Origin: Lachnospiraceae bacterium
GTDB taxonomy: Bacteria; Bacillota; Clostridia; Lachnospirales; Lachnospiraceae
Direction: 5' to 3'
Assembly: GCA_017617545.1 (NCBI GenBank)
Contig: JAFZVZ010000031.1
Span: 1-55,129, forward strand
Length of the DNA: 55,129 nucleotides
Of this stretch, positions 24,550 through 31,948 are shown piece by piece. The notes below the pieces were generated by a model. The model saw nothing but the letters and a program-made list of their open reading frames with translations, searched no databases and was not told where the DNA came from. Made by a program: the position numbers and the translations under genes. Every line of letters begins with the position of its first letter. Within the stretch, counting starts at the first letter, position 1.

Positions 24550-25176
24550 CTACTCTTCCGTCTCGCCGCCGTCCGCAGGCTTGTCCTCACTATCCGCAGG
24601 CTTCCCCGCGATCTCCGTCGCACCGGCGAATGCCGCATACTTCGGCACGCCGCGGTACAGCCGGCTCTCGATCACCCACGCGATCACCGCCAGAAGGATA
24701 CCGTCCAAAAGTCCCGCAAGCACATCCGTCGGATAGTGGATCCCGATGTAGAGGCGGGAGAAACTGATCATCAGCGCGAGTACGATCAACGGCACGGACC
24801 ATCTCTTCTTCAGGTACCGGCACATTGCCACCGCCGACGCAATGCTCGCTGCCGTGTGTCCCGACGGGAACGATCCGTCCGTCGCCTTCTTGCCGATCAG
24901 CACAAGGCCGTCGATCACCTCGTACGGTCTTACGCGGTTCACAAGCGGCTTGAGAAGAATGTTGTTCAGAAGCAGCGAACCGACAAGCGCGATCATCGAG
25001 CACACTGCCGCGCGCCTTGTCTTCTTAAAACACAGAAGAACGGCGGTCAGCGCGATCCAGAAGATCCCGGCATCCCCGAGGAACGTAATGTTGGGGAAAA
25101 TCTTATCCAGAAAACCGCTTCGGATATGATCCTGGATATATAGCAAAATGTCCGCATCCAACGTCAAAAAAGGCAT
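24550..25176 (-). CDS. PAP2-family membrane phosphatase
   Basis: The 208-residue protein has about five membrane helices and the three PAP2 motifs: KKATDGSFPSGHTA (motif 2), SRLYIGIHYPTDVLAG (motif 3) and a motif 1 region around PLVNRVRPYE. These build the vanadium-haloperoxidase-like active site with catalytic histidines on the outer face of the membrane. It would dephosphorylate undecaprenyl pyrophosphate or phosphatidic acid derivatives. The C-terminal 25 residues are Glu/Asp-rich. It has its own promoter, with a GTTACA repeat array upstream. Confidence 0.88.
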   Translation of the reverse strand: MPFLTLDADILLYIQDHIRSGFLDKIFPNITFLGDAGIFWIALTAVLLCFKKTRRAAVCSMIALVGSLLLNNILLKPLVNRVRPYEVIDGLVLIGKKATDGSFPSGHTAASIASAVAMCRYLKKRWSVPLIVLALMISFSRLYIGIHYPTDVLAGLLDGILLAVIAWVIESRLYRGVPKYAAFAGATEIAGKPADSEDKPADGGETEE

Positions 25177-25264
25177 ATCTGAACCTCTCTGTCCTGTATT
25201 TGACCGATACGCGCACGGTCAGCAAAACGGCTTCGCTTTTGAACCCACACAATAAACCAAGTAT

Positions 25265-25292
25265 ATTATACTCACGAACGCGGAAAACGCAA
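25265..25292 (-). promoter_or_regulatory. Promoter of the PAP2 gene
   Basis: On the minus strand TTGCGT (25287-25292) and a perfect TATAAT (25265-25270) are 16 bp apart, giving a leader of about 80 nt before the PAP2 ATG at 25176. Confidence 0.65.
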
Positions 25293-25314
25293 GACTAAGA
25301 AGAGAATCCGCATG

Positions 25315-25330
25315 TTACATCTTTGTTACA
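25315..25330. promoter_or_regulatory. GTTACA direct repeat with 11-bp spacing between divergent promoters
   Basis: TTACA at 25315-25319 and again at 25326-25330, each preceded by G, are exactly 11 bp apart. They lie 22 bp upstream of the PAP2 -35 and 25 bp upstream of the plus-strand -35. The same arrangement occurs at 53991-54006. Helically phased direct repeats of this size are typical of OmpR/PhoP-family response-regulator sites. Confidence 0.5.
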
Positions 25331-25355
25331 AGACGGTGTTGCGAGGCATTCTCCG

Positions 25356-25384
25356 TTGCATGGAAACCCGCACTGTGATATACT
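25356..25384 (+). promoter_or_regulatory. Promoter of the unknown plus-strand gene at 25447
   Basis: TTGCAT (25356-25361) and TATACT (25379-25384) are separated by 17 bp. The start codon is about 60 nt downstream of the -10. Confidence 0.7.
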
Positions 25385-25446
25385 GTACTATACAATATGG
25401 CGGGGTTCCGCGACGGGACAAACCGCCGAATAAGGAGGAATGTATT

Positions 25447-25875
25447 ATGGGGTTTTTCAGTTCGCTTTTCGGACCTAAGGAAGCTCCCGCGCCGGCTGCA
25501 CAGCCGTTCCCGACGGAGTCGCTTCCTGCCAACGGCGTATATGCCAACATGTTCAAGATTGACGAGGCTTTCCAGATCGCTCCCAAGGCGACCGAAGTCG
25601 GTATCAAGCGCGCCAAGCTGTACAAGGATCGCATCGTGGTCCGCGGACCGGTTACCGCCGGCGCTTTCTCGCAGAACGACGCTGTTGTTCTCTTCGTAAA
25701 CGGCAGCCCGATGCTCGTGCCGATCCTCGACGTCATGAAGTGCGGCGACATGGATTTCGCGAGTGAGCTCGCGGCGAACATGCACAAGCACACGATCGAG
25801 GCAGGCGTGACGGCATGGATCATTCTCGACATCACGACGCTTCCCGTAGTCGGCACAACGATCGGCAAGTTCTGA
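25447..25875 (+). CDS. Unknown 142-residue protein
   Basis: I do not recognise a family. The start at 25447 follows GGAGG. The sequence opens MGFFSSLFGPKE with an Ala/Pro-rich linker, then NMFKIDEAFQIAPKATEVGIKRAKLYKDRIVVRGPV, then a beta/alpha region ending DITTLPVVGTTIGKF. There is no signal peptide; one mildly hydrophobic stretch (TAWIILDITTLPVVGTTI) is near the C-terminus. It is one of only three plus-strand genes here and has its own promoter and terminator, so it is a monocistronic unit. Its codons favour C-ending forms, suggesting good expression. Confidence 0.7.
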   Translation: MGFFSSLFGPKEAPAPAAQPFPTESLPANGVYANMFKIDEAFQIAPKATEVGIKRAKLYKDRIVVRGPVTAGAFSQNDAVVLFVNGSPMLVPILDVMKCGDMDFASELAANMHKHTIEAGVTAWIILDITTLPVVGTTIGKF

Positions 25876-25929
25876 TCTGCACCGCAAGTTTGGCGGCGGT
25901 ACTCTCCGCCTCCGTTAGACAGACACACA

Positions 25930-25961
25930 AAGGGCATTCCCGCAAGCACGGGAATGCCCTT
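25930..25961 (+). terminator. Intrinsic terminator between convergent genes
   Basis: A 13-bp perfect stem AAGGGCATTCCCG/CGGGAATGCCCTT with a 6-nt loop is followed by TTC and a T-rich stretch on the plus strand. It lies between the unknown gene (stop 25875) and the convergent esterase gene (stop 25993) and may serve both. Confidence 0.85.
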
Positions 25962-25992
25962 TTCATTGGAATTGTTTTTGCTGATACGGACT

Positions 25993-26814
25993 TTATTTTC
26001 CAAACTCCTCCGCGAACTTCTCCGGCTCCAAAGCCCAGGTAAGGCCGGTCACGAGGTGCGTTCTCCAGAACGCGAAATCATGCACTCCGGGAGCAGTAAC
26101 GTACGTCGCAGGAACCTCGATGCTGTCGAGGAACGCCTTGAAATCGCAGTTCGGGCGGTACAGGAAGTCCTCCGTGCCGCAAGCCATGAACACGTCGGGG
26201 ATCTGCGCGCCGCTCTCCTTTAAGTTGCGCACCAAAACCTCGGGGTTGATGTCCGTCTTCGACGCGTTCTGCAGGTCGCCGAAGATCCATGTATAGTAGT
26301 CGTAGTTTGCCATGCCGTTGTCCATGTCCGGCTTGAAAAACGAAAGGCCGTTCTGAATGAGGGCCGACGAGAGCGCGATCACCTTGCCGAAGGTCTCCGG
26401 GAACAGGAACGCCGTGTGCAGCGAACCGAAGCCGCCCATCGAAAGGCCGCCGATGAACGTGTCCTCTCTCTTGTCGGACAGACCAAACGTCTTGCGGGTG
26501 TACTCGACGAACTCCTTGCCGACGTAGCTCGCGTACTTGCAACCCGTCTGCGGCTGATCAAGATAGAAATTGTTGTCACCGTTGGGCAGGAAGAAGTTCA
26601 CGTTGAACCGGTTTGCGATCTCCCCGAGCGGCACGTTCACGAACCAGTCGGTGTCGCATCCGCTGTATCCGTGAAGCAGATATACATTTTTCGTCGCACG
26701 CGTAAAATGAGGATTGTTCTCCGTGCCGTATGCGACATCATTGCAAAGAACCGCCGTAAAATGAACGGGACGGCTGAGCATTTTGGAAAAGAATGTTCCC
26801 TGAAAATGAGCCAT
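25993..26814 (-). CDS. Alpha/beta-hydrolase esterase (EstA/feruloyl-esterase-like)
   Basis: The 273-residue protein has the nucleophile elbow GGLSMGGFGS (catalytic Ser), the oxyanion-type YLLHGYSG segment, and a C-terminal GVHDFAFWR holding the catalytic His; a candidate acid is in ACGTEDF. This layout matches the esterase D/tributyrin-esterase family, often active on acetylated or feruloylated sugars. No signal peptide is seen. The start at 26814 follows GGAGG; upstream ATGs at 26844 and 26979 lack clear sites. A role in removing acyl groups from hemicellulose fragments would fit the nearby xylan enzymes. Confidence 0.85.
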   Translation of the reverse strand: MAHFQGTFFSKMLSRPVHFTAVLCNDVAYGTENNPHFTRATKNVYLLHGYSGCDTDWFVNVPLGEIANRFNVNFFLPNGDNNFYLDQPQTGCKYASYVGKEFVEYTRKTFGLSDKREDTFIGGLSMGGFGSLHTAFLFPETFGKVIALSSALIQNGLSFFKPDMDNGMANYDYYTWIFGDLQNASKTDINPEVLVRNLKESGAQIPDVFMACGTEDFLYRPNCDFKAFLDSIEVPATYVTAPGVHDFAFWRTHLVTGLTWALEPEKFAEEFGK

Positions 26815-26972
26815 GGTAAACCTCCGAAACTTTACTGTATTCATTATGGAAAGGCCCTTTTCAACGCGCGTAAGGGCACTCCACTGAACCGAAATTATAC
26901 CATAAAAAAGAACTCCCGTCAAAAGACAGTATGTGCTATCCGTTGTAGAACACAAATAATTCACAATTTTTA

Positions 26973-26999
26973 TTAGCACTCACTCTTGACGAGTGCTAA
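26973..26999. promoter_or_regulatory. CIRCE operator (HrcA site)
   Basis: TTAGCACTC-N9-GAGTGCTAA is a perfect CIRCE element, the binding site of the heat-shock repressor HrcA. It overlaps the -35 of the hsp20 promoter. Confidence 0.97.
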
Positions 27000-27014
27000 C
27001 AGATGTGATACAAT
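26986..27014 (+). promoter_or_regulatory. hsp20 promoter embedded in CIRCE
   Basis: TTGACG (26986-26991) lies in the CIRCE spacer and right arm, and TACAAT (27009-27014) is 17 bp downstream. HrcA binding would directly exclude RNA polymerase. The leader to the ATG is about 100 nt. Confidence 0.88.
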
Positions 27015-27123
27015 GCAGTCAGAACAAAGGGAGAGACCTTACGGGACACACCCGCGGGGCAACAATTCCCTCAGTTACTTCAAACATGATCGTGAGTTAT
27101 CTCACGCAAAGGAGGAATGACAT

Positions 27124-27567
27124 ATGTTGATGCCCAGAATTTTCGGTGAAAACCTTTTTGATGACTTTTTCGATGACTTCATGGTTCCTGCAAAGCCCGG
27201 TTTTGCGGGTGCGCACAACTACAACGGCCTGATGAAGACCGATGTGAAGGAAAATGAAGCAGGCTTCGAGTTGAACATCGATCTGCCGGGTTACGGCAAG
27301 GAGGATGTGACGGCTGAGTTGAAGAACGGTTACCTGACCATCAACGCAACCAAGAAGTCTGAGAACGACGAGAAGGATAAGAACGGCAAATATCTTCGCC
27401 GCGAGCGTTTCTACGGCTCCTGCAGCAGAAGCTTCTTCGTAGGCAAGCAGGTTACCGAGGAGGATATCAAGGCGAAGTTCGAGAACGGCGTTCTGATCGT
27501 ATCCATCCCGAAGAAGGAAGACCAGCCGAAGGTTGAAGAGAAGAAGTACATCCCGATTGAAGGCTGA
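27124..27567 (+). CDS. Hsp20/alpha-crystallin small heat-shock protein
   Basis: The 147-residue protein is a small heat-shock chaperone that binds unfolding proteins. The N-terminal arm has the phenylalanine-rich FGENLFDDFFDDFM. The alpha-crystallin domain includes GFELNIDLPGYGKEDVTAELKNGYLTI and RRERFYGSCSRSFFV, and the closing strand FENGVLIVSIPKK carries the G-V-L motif. GGAGG precedes the ATG. Expression is controlled by HrcA through the CIRCE element at 26973-26999. It is monocistronic, ending at the terminator at 27610-27639. Confidence 0.95.
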   Translation: MLMPRIFGENLFDDFFDDFMVPAKPGFAGAHNYNGLMKTDVKENEAGFELNIDLPGYGKEDVTAELKNGYLTINATKKSENDEKDKNGKYLRRERFYGSCSRSFFVGKQVTEEDIKAKFENGVLIVSIPKKEDQPKVEEKKYIPIEG

Positions 27568-27609
27568 CTCATACTTTAAAACAGTATTTTTTCTACCCCC
27601 CTTAACGAG

Positions 27610-27639
27610 CCGGGGCGGACATGAAAGTGTCCGCCCCGG
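27610..27639 (+). terminator. Intrinsic terminator of hsp20
   Basis: A perfect 12-bp GC-rich stem CCGGGGCGGACA/TGTCCGCCCCGG with a 6-nt loop is followed by TTTCTTGGTTTG on the plus strand. Confidence 0.88.
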
Positions 27640-27661
27640 TTTCTTGGTTTGTTTGGTTCTC

Positions 27662-28624
27662 TTACTCCGGTCGCATCCCGTGAGTCTCCAGGATCGCGCA
27701 GGCCTTCTCGATTGCCATTTCCATGACCGCCTGTTTCGCCGGATCCTCCGTCTCCTGTAATTCCCGCGCCACGATCTCGACAAGGTTCCTGATCACGATG
27801 AGCTCATTTTCCGAAAAATGATTCCCTGCCGCTACGGCAGCTTCGTCTCCGCAGGCATTCCCGTTGACGGAAGGCACACCGGACGGGTCATCCTCATTGC
27901 CAGGACGTTCGCACTCTTCACCAAGCCGATCGTCCGCGTCGTCGATACGATCGTCGTCCTCGCCGTCACCCGGATCGTCCTCATCGCCGGTCAGATCATC
28001 TTCGTCAAGCTGCCCGTCTTCCGTGTCCACAAGCTCTTCGTCGGTTGCACCGCTCTCCTGCTTTGCAGTTACCGTGTCAGCGCGCAGGGCGTATGATCTC
28101 GGGCGCCTGCACCGCATGATCAGAAGCAGCAGGCTGAGAACCGTTCCTGCCGACAGGAACGCGATGTTGCGTGGATCAGCGATCCGCTCCGGCTGCAGGA
28201 ACGACAGCCACTCCGGCAGCTCCGGCTTCGCGATGGCGATGTATAGAAACCCACCCATGGCAACCATCGCGATCAGAAGCACAAGCCCGATCATTCCGAA
28301 CCGCTTCTTCGCAAAATCGATCCCCGGCATCAGCTCCACGCCGAGCGTCTCCGCAAGCTCAACAGCTCCGGAGGTGAACGTCGCGTTGGTCATCACGACC
28401 GCCCTGTCGCAGTCGTAAAAAGTTGCCGCCGCGTAAACCTCCTGCACGGCCTTGTTGCCCACCGGCGTCGAGTAGTATTTGCACTGAAACGCGTATTTTT
28501 CCTTCTTTCGCCGGGCGATGATGTCCGCGCCCTGGTCGCGGCTCGCCTGCGTCACCCGGACGTCCTTAAAGCCTTTTTTGCGGAGATACTCCGCGCAGGC
28601 CTGTTCATACTCATAACCGTTCAT
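27662..28624 (-). CDS. Membrane protein with N-terminal restriction-endonuclease-like (Mrr) domain
   Basis: Residues 1-105 resemble the Mrr_cat/PD-(D/E)xK nuclease fold: YEYEQACAEYLRKKGF, DQGADIIARRKKEKYAFQCKYY (catalytic Asp and the Q-x-K core) and AVVMTNATFT. Two membrane helices follow (MIGLVLLIAMVAMGGFLYIAI and NIAFLSAGTVLSLLLLIM), then a long acidic tail (EDGQLDEDDLTGDEDDPGDGEDDD) and a C-terminal helical segment. Such membrane-tethered Mrr proteins are known but poorly understood and may act in DNA defence or quality control. GGAG lies about 18 nt upstream, an imperfect spacing. Confidence 0.8.
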   Translation of the reverse strand: MNGYEYEQACAEYLRKKGFKDVRVTQASRDQGADIIARRKKEKYAFQCKYYSTPVGNKAVQEVYAAATFYDCDRAVVMTNATFTSGAVELAETLGVELMPGIDFAKKRFGMIGLVLLIAMVAMGGFLYIAIAKPELPEWLSFLQPERIADPRNIAFLSAGTVLSLLLLIMRCRRPRSYALRADTVTAKQESGATDEELVDTEDGQLDEDDLTGDEDDPGDGEDDDRIDDADDRLGEECERPGNEDDPSGVPSVNGNACGDEAAVAAGNHFSENELIVIRNLVEIVARELQETEDPAKQAVMEMAIEKACAILETHGMRPE

Positions 28625-28740
28625 ACTTGCCGTATTCTTTCTCCTTCCAAGACCTCACGCTTGTTCCGTTCTCGGGCATATCCTTCCCGGTCAATCTTCC
28701 TGATCACATATCGCGGGAAACGCCCATTCCGTCGTCTCGT

Positions 28741-28863
28741 CCGATCGCCGCGAGCGGTCCCATGTTCCACAACACGCTGCCGTCTCAGCCGATCGCCGCG
28801 AGTGGTCCCATGTTCCACAACACGCTGCCGTCTCAGCCGATCGCCGCAAGCGGTCCCATGTTT
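28741..28863. repeat. 48-bp tandem repeat, two and a half copies
   Basis: A 48-bp unit starting CCGATCGCCGCGAGCGGTCC occurs at 28741-28788, again at 28789-28836 with one visible change, and partially from 28837. The partial copy encodes the end (NMGPLAAIG) of the DUF4037 protein, so the repeat is a duplication of the gene's 3' end, including the sequence around its stop codon. Confidence 0.9.
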
Positions 28864-29768
28864 CGAAGCACCCCGTCGCCGATGCGGTCGTTGAGCATCA
28901 TCGCCGCGCGCTGCAGATCCTGTGCGCCGGCGCACTCCGGGAATGTCTCCCTGACCGCCGCAAGGATCATGCCGCAGGCGTCATTCACCAAAGCGCCTCT
29001 ATCCCCGTTCGCGGTCCGTCCGGTCAGGATGTCACGCAGCAGCTTCTCCAATCCGGCCGCGTCCCCGTAGTCCCCGAGCGATCGCAGGCACCATTTGTAG
29101 TACGGTGACGGGCGGTTGTGTATCCACCCCCACGCGCTCACCGACGCGCGCACAAACTCTGCCGCCGCAAGCTGCGCGGAAGCCTCGTCGCCGCGCTTCA
29201 GACAACGCACGTAATTGTACTCGCCGGTCTGGCTCATGCGGATCAGATAGCCACACAGCTTCTTCAGCACAACGTCCCTGGGCGGGTTGCTCCACGCCTC
29301 ACGGATCGCGCTGAACTCGCCCAATCCGTCGTAAAATACTTCCCCGTTGATCGCCTCTGCGAGCGCCTCGTCCGGCACACGCAGGAAATCTCTCCATCCT
29401 TCCGGTTTCCCCGGCAATCCCGTCATGCCGCGGTACACCTCCGCCGTGCGGAACACGCCGTGACGGTTGCCTCCCGCAGGGTTGAACAGGCTTCTGCGAA
29501 GCCCCATGTACTCCTTCGGCAGCGACTCGTACGCCCTGCCGAGCAGGAACTCCTGCCTCCGGCTCACTCGCTCCTCGTCCGGAAGATAGATACAGAAGCC
29601 ATGCTCGAAGTCATGGTCGCGCGAAATGTCGTCATCGTAGCCGTAGCACTCCGAACCGGCACCGACCAGCCCGACCGCGATCAGTCCCATCAACTCGGGA
29701 AACCGCTCCTCAATAACCGGTCTGCCGCATTCCTCCCAAAACGCTTTGGAAATCTCCAGGCCCTTCAT
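28833..29768 (-). CDS. DUF4037-domain protein (nucleotidyltransferase-like)
   Basis: The 311-residue protein matches the DUF4037 family: IAVGLVGAGSECYGYDDDISRDHDFEHGF has a G-S-x5-D-x-D-like nucleotidyltransferase motif, and the helical C-terminal half (GYLIRMSQTGEYNYVRCLKRGDEASAQLA) resembles KNTase helical domains. The substrate is unknown. It follows the TPR gene by 48 nt in the same orientation; DUF4037 and TPR genes being paired suggests one function. The 3' end of the gene is part of a 48-bp tandem repeat. Confidence 0.75.
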   Translation of the reverse strand: MKGLEISKAFWEECGRPVIEERFPELMGLIAVGLVGAGSECYGYDDDISRDHDFEHGFCIYLPDEERVSRRQEFLLGRAYESLPKEYMGLRRSLFNPAGGNRHGVFRTAEVYRGMTGLPGKPEGWRDFLRVPDEALAEAINGEVFYDGLGEFSAIREAWSNPPRDVVLKKLCGYLIRMSQTGEYNYVRCLKRGDEASAQLAAAEFVRASVSAWGWIHNRPSPYYKWCLRSLGDYGDAAGLEKLLRDILTGRTANGDRGALVNDACGMILAAVRETFPECAGAQDLQRAAMMLNDRIGDGVLRNMGPLAAIG

Positions 29769-29816
29769 TCACTCATCCTCACATCATTTTCCGTATGATC
29801 ATCTGACGCGCAGGCA

Positions 29817-30641
29817 TCAGTCGGCTTTTTTATAATATTCCGTCTCACGCTTCCGCAGCTCCGCAGCGTACGCAAACCAACCGTAAAACTCAAACACGGG
29901 CGCGCATTTGCCGCATACCTGCGCATAGTTCGTATCTCTCGGAACGCCCTCGACTTCCAGCAGATCATGGGCCTTCTGCGTGCACTCGTCGATCCGCTCG
30001 CACGCTTCCGCAAGTCCGTACGCCGTCCGCAGCAGATCCGCGAGATTGAGCATTGTGATCGCGCGCTCCGGCTCAGAACCCGGGACGGTCTCCATCACGG
30101 CAAGCGCCTTGCCGTAGGCCTTCTCCGCCTTCCCGTACTCCCCGGCTGCCGTGAGACAGGCTGCCATATTGTTGTACAGACTTCCGACGCGTGCATCCGC
30201 TGCCGGTTTACCACTGCCCTCCACTGCAGACGTCGCGTTGTCCGACTGCCGCGAACCGCCTTGTTCCGGTGTCGCAAACCGTGCCTCGTAGATCGCCGCC
30301 GCGCTCTCGTAATGCTTCATCGCGTCCGAAGGCCGTCCGAACGCGGTGTACACTGTTCCGCAGTTCACGTGCACGGTTCCCGCGGCGACCGTGTCACCGA
30401 TGCCGAGCCGGTCGACAAGCGCGAGCGCCTCCTCCGCGTATTTTATCGCGTTGTCGCCGTCACCGGCGAGGCGGAACATGCCCATCAGCTCGTTGCAGAT
30501 CGTCAGCTGCGCGCGCTCATCGCCAGCGAGGCGCGCCTCCTCCAGCCAGTACAGAAGGTGTCTCCTCGCTCCGGCCGGATCGTTGGCCGCGTTCAGCCGG
30601 TCGAGCCGCTCCATCACACGATTCATCGGTATCGTTCCCAT
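29817..30641 (-). CDS. Tetratricopeptide-repeat protein
   Basis: The 274-residue cytosolic protein is built of TPR-like helical pairs, e.g. AIKYAEEALALVDRLG, AMKHYESAAAIYEARF, AACLTAAGEYGKAEKAYGKALAV and MLNLADLLRTAYGLAEACERIDE, each about 34-40 residues. TPR domains bind partner proteins; no enzymatic motif is visible. It is the first gene of a pair with the DUF4037 protein. GGAGG precedes the ATG. Confidence 0.8.
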   Translation of the reverse strand: MGTIPMNRVMERLDRLNAANDPAGARRHLLYWLEEARLAGDERAQLTICNELMGMFRLAGDGDNAIKYAEEALALVDRLGIGDTVAAGTVHVNCGTVYTAFGRPSDAMKHYESAAAIYEARFATPEQGGSRQSDNATSAVEGSGKPAADARVGSLYNNMAACLTAAGEYGKAEKAYGKALAVMETVPGSEPERAITMLNLADLLRTAYGLAEACERIDECTQKAHDLLEVEGVPRDTNYAQVCGKCAPVFEFYGWFAYAAELRKRETEYYKKAD

Positions 30642-30743
30642 CGTACCTCCTTCCGCCGCACCGGGCAGGCATTTTCCGAAACACGGAGAAGTGCATCCTC
30701 AGCGTGCCTTATATCCTCTCCCCCAATTGTACAAAACCATGCA

Positions 30744-30786
30744 CAAAAAAACAACACCCTCTCTGACGCGCTGCAGAGGGGGTGTT
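30744..30786 (-). terminator. Intrinsic terminator of the sugar ABC transporter operon
   Basis: A 13-bp stem AACACCCTCTCTG/CAGAGGGGGTGTT with one mismatch is followed on the minus strand by G and seven T residues. It lies about 57 nt after the stop of the last permease gene. Confidence 0.88.
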
Positions 30787-30843
30787 ATTCTTTTACCGTG
30801 CGCCCACGGCAAAAAAAGAGGAGATCATGATAATGTGTTTTGC

Positions 30844-31947
30844 TTACGTTGATGCTTTCTTCTTCTTGCGTATTGAGTTGATCAAACGCCTGAAGAAGGC
30901 TTTTATTTTCCCGGACGATTTCTTTCCGGACCGTCTGCCGAGGACGACGCTCTGCAGCAAAATGAAGAAGCAAAGCATGCCGCCGGTCGTGATCTTCTGC
31001 CAGTAGGGCTCGTTCAGGCCGCTGGCCACAACGATCTTGTTGATCGTGGTAAGGCTCATGGTTCCGAAGAAGGTACCGACCGCGCTGCCGACACCGCCTG
31101 TGAGGAGCGTGCCGCCGATGATCGCCGAAGCGATCGCGTTCATCTCCATTCCGGCTGCGTTCGTCGCGTTTCCGGCTCCCGTGTGCATCAGGAACACATA
31201 GCCCGAGATTCCGCTCAGAAGACCGCTGATGACATAACTCAGGAAGCGGGTTCTCTTCACGTTGATGCCGAGCATCAGCGCGCTCTGCTGGTTTCCGCCC
31301 ATCGCGTAGATGTTGCGTCCGAGGCGGAAATACTTGAGCAGGATGACTACCAGGATCACGACGATCACGGCAACCACGACGCCCAGCTCGATCTGGGCGG
31401 GGATGCGGTTTCCGTTCTTGGCCGTGTATCCAAGCCATGAAATCTTTATCTTTTTTCCACGAAGAGTGTTAAATGCCTCATGCTGCGACTTCTGCGGGTC
31501 GATCGAAAGGATGGTCGTCATTCCTCTCGCGAAGAAGAGACCTGCCAGTGTTACAATGAACGGCTGTATCTCGAGATAGCTGATCAGGAAGCCCTGAACA
31601 ATACCGAACACAAGACCGATGCCCAACGCAAGGAGGATCGATCCGATGATGCTTCCGCCCCTGTTCAGGAACAACACGCAGCTCATGACCACGAGGGATG
31701 TGACTGCGCCGACACTGATATCGATGCCTCCGCCGATCATGACGACCGTAAGACCGCATGCCACGATGATCAGACTCGAGTTGTCGTTCAGCATATCGAA
31801 GATCTGCTTTGCGTGGAGGAAACCGCCGCCGAGCCCGAACACCGCCGACAGATACATGATGAAAAATATGACGATGGTGATGGTCATCAGCAACTGGGTG
31901 TCGGTGAGCGGTTCTTTTCTCTTAAACAGTTTGAAAGGATTTTTCAT
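30844..31947 (-). CDS. Sugar ABC transporter permease (YjfF/RbsC-like)
   Basis: The 367-residue protein has about nine hydrophobic segments of the ribose/galactofuranose permease family, including SLIIVACGLTVVMIGGGIDISVGAV, which contains the family's G-G-x-D-I-S-V-G signature, and GGNQQSALMLGINVKRTRF, the typical cytosolic EAA-like loop. A long basic C-terminal tail follows. It is the fourth gene after binding protein, ATPase and the other permease, the ytfQRT-yjfF order, and its start is only 1 nt from the upstream stop. Confidence 0.9.
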   Translation of the reverse strand: MKNPFKLFKRKEPLTDTQLLMTITIVIFFIMYLSAVFGLGGGFLHAKQIFDMLNDNSSLIIVACGLTVVMIGGGIDISVGAVTSLVVMSCVLFLNRGGSIIGSILLALGIGLVFGIVQGFLISYLEIQPFIVTLAGLFFARGMTTILSIDPQKSQHEAFNTLRGKKIKISWLGYTAKNGNRIPAQIELGVVVAVIVVILVVILLKYFRLGRNIYAMGGNQQSALMLGINVKRTRFLSYVISGLLSGISGYVFLMHTGAGNATNAAGMEMNAIASAIIGGTLLTGGVGSAVGTFFGTMSLTTINKIVVASGLNEPYWQKITTGGMLCFFILLQSVVLGRRSGKKSSGKIKAFFRRLINSIRKKKKAST

Positions 31948-31948
31948 G

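Noticed and set aside
27097-27783. Minus-strand frame of 228 codons opposite hsp20
   Set aside because: Antisense to hsp20 and its terminator, with no motif.
28741-28863. Possible CRISPR array
   Set aside because: The repeats are directly tandem without unique spacers, so this is a simple tandem duplication.
28621-28935. Minus-strand frame of 104 codons reading across the 48-bp repeats
   Set aside because: It overlaps the DUF4037 gene in another frame and owes its openness to the 48-bp unit being a multiple of three; no ribosome-binding site seen.
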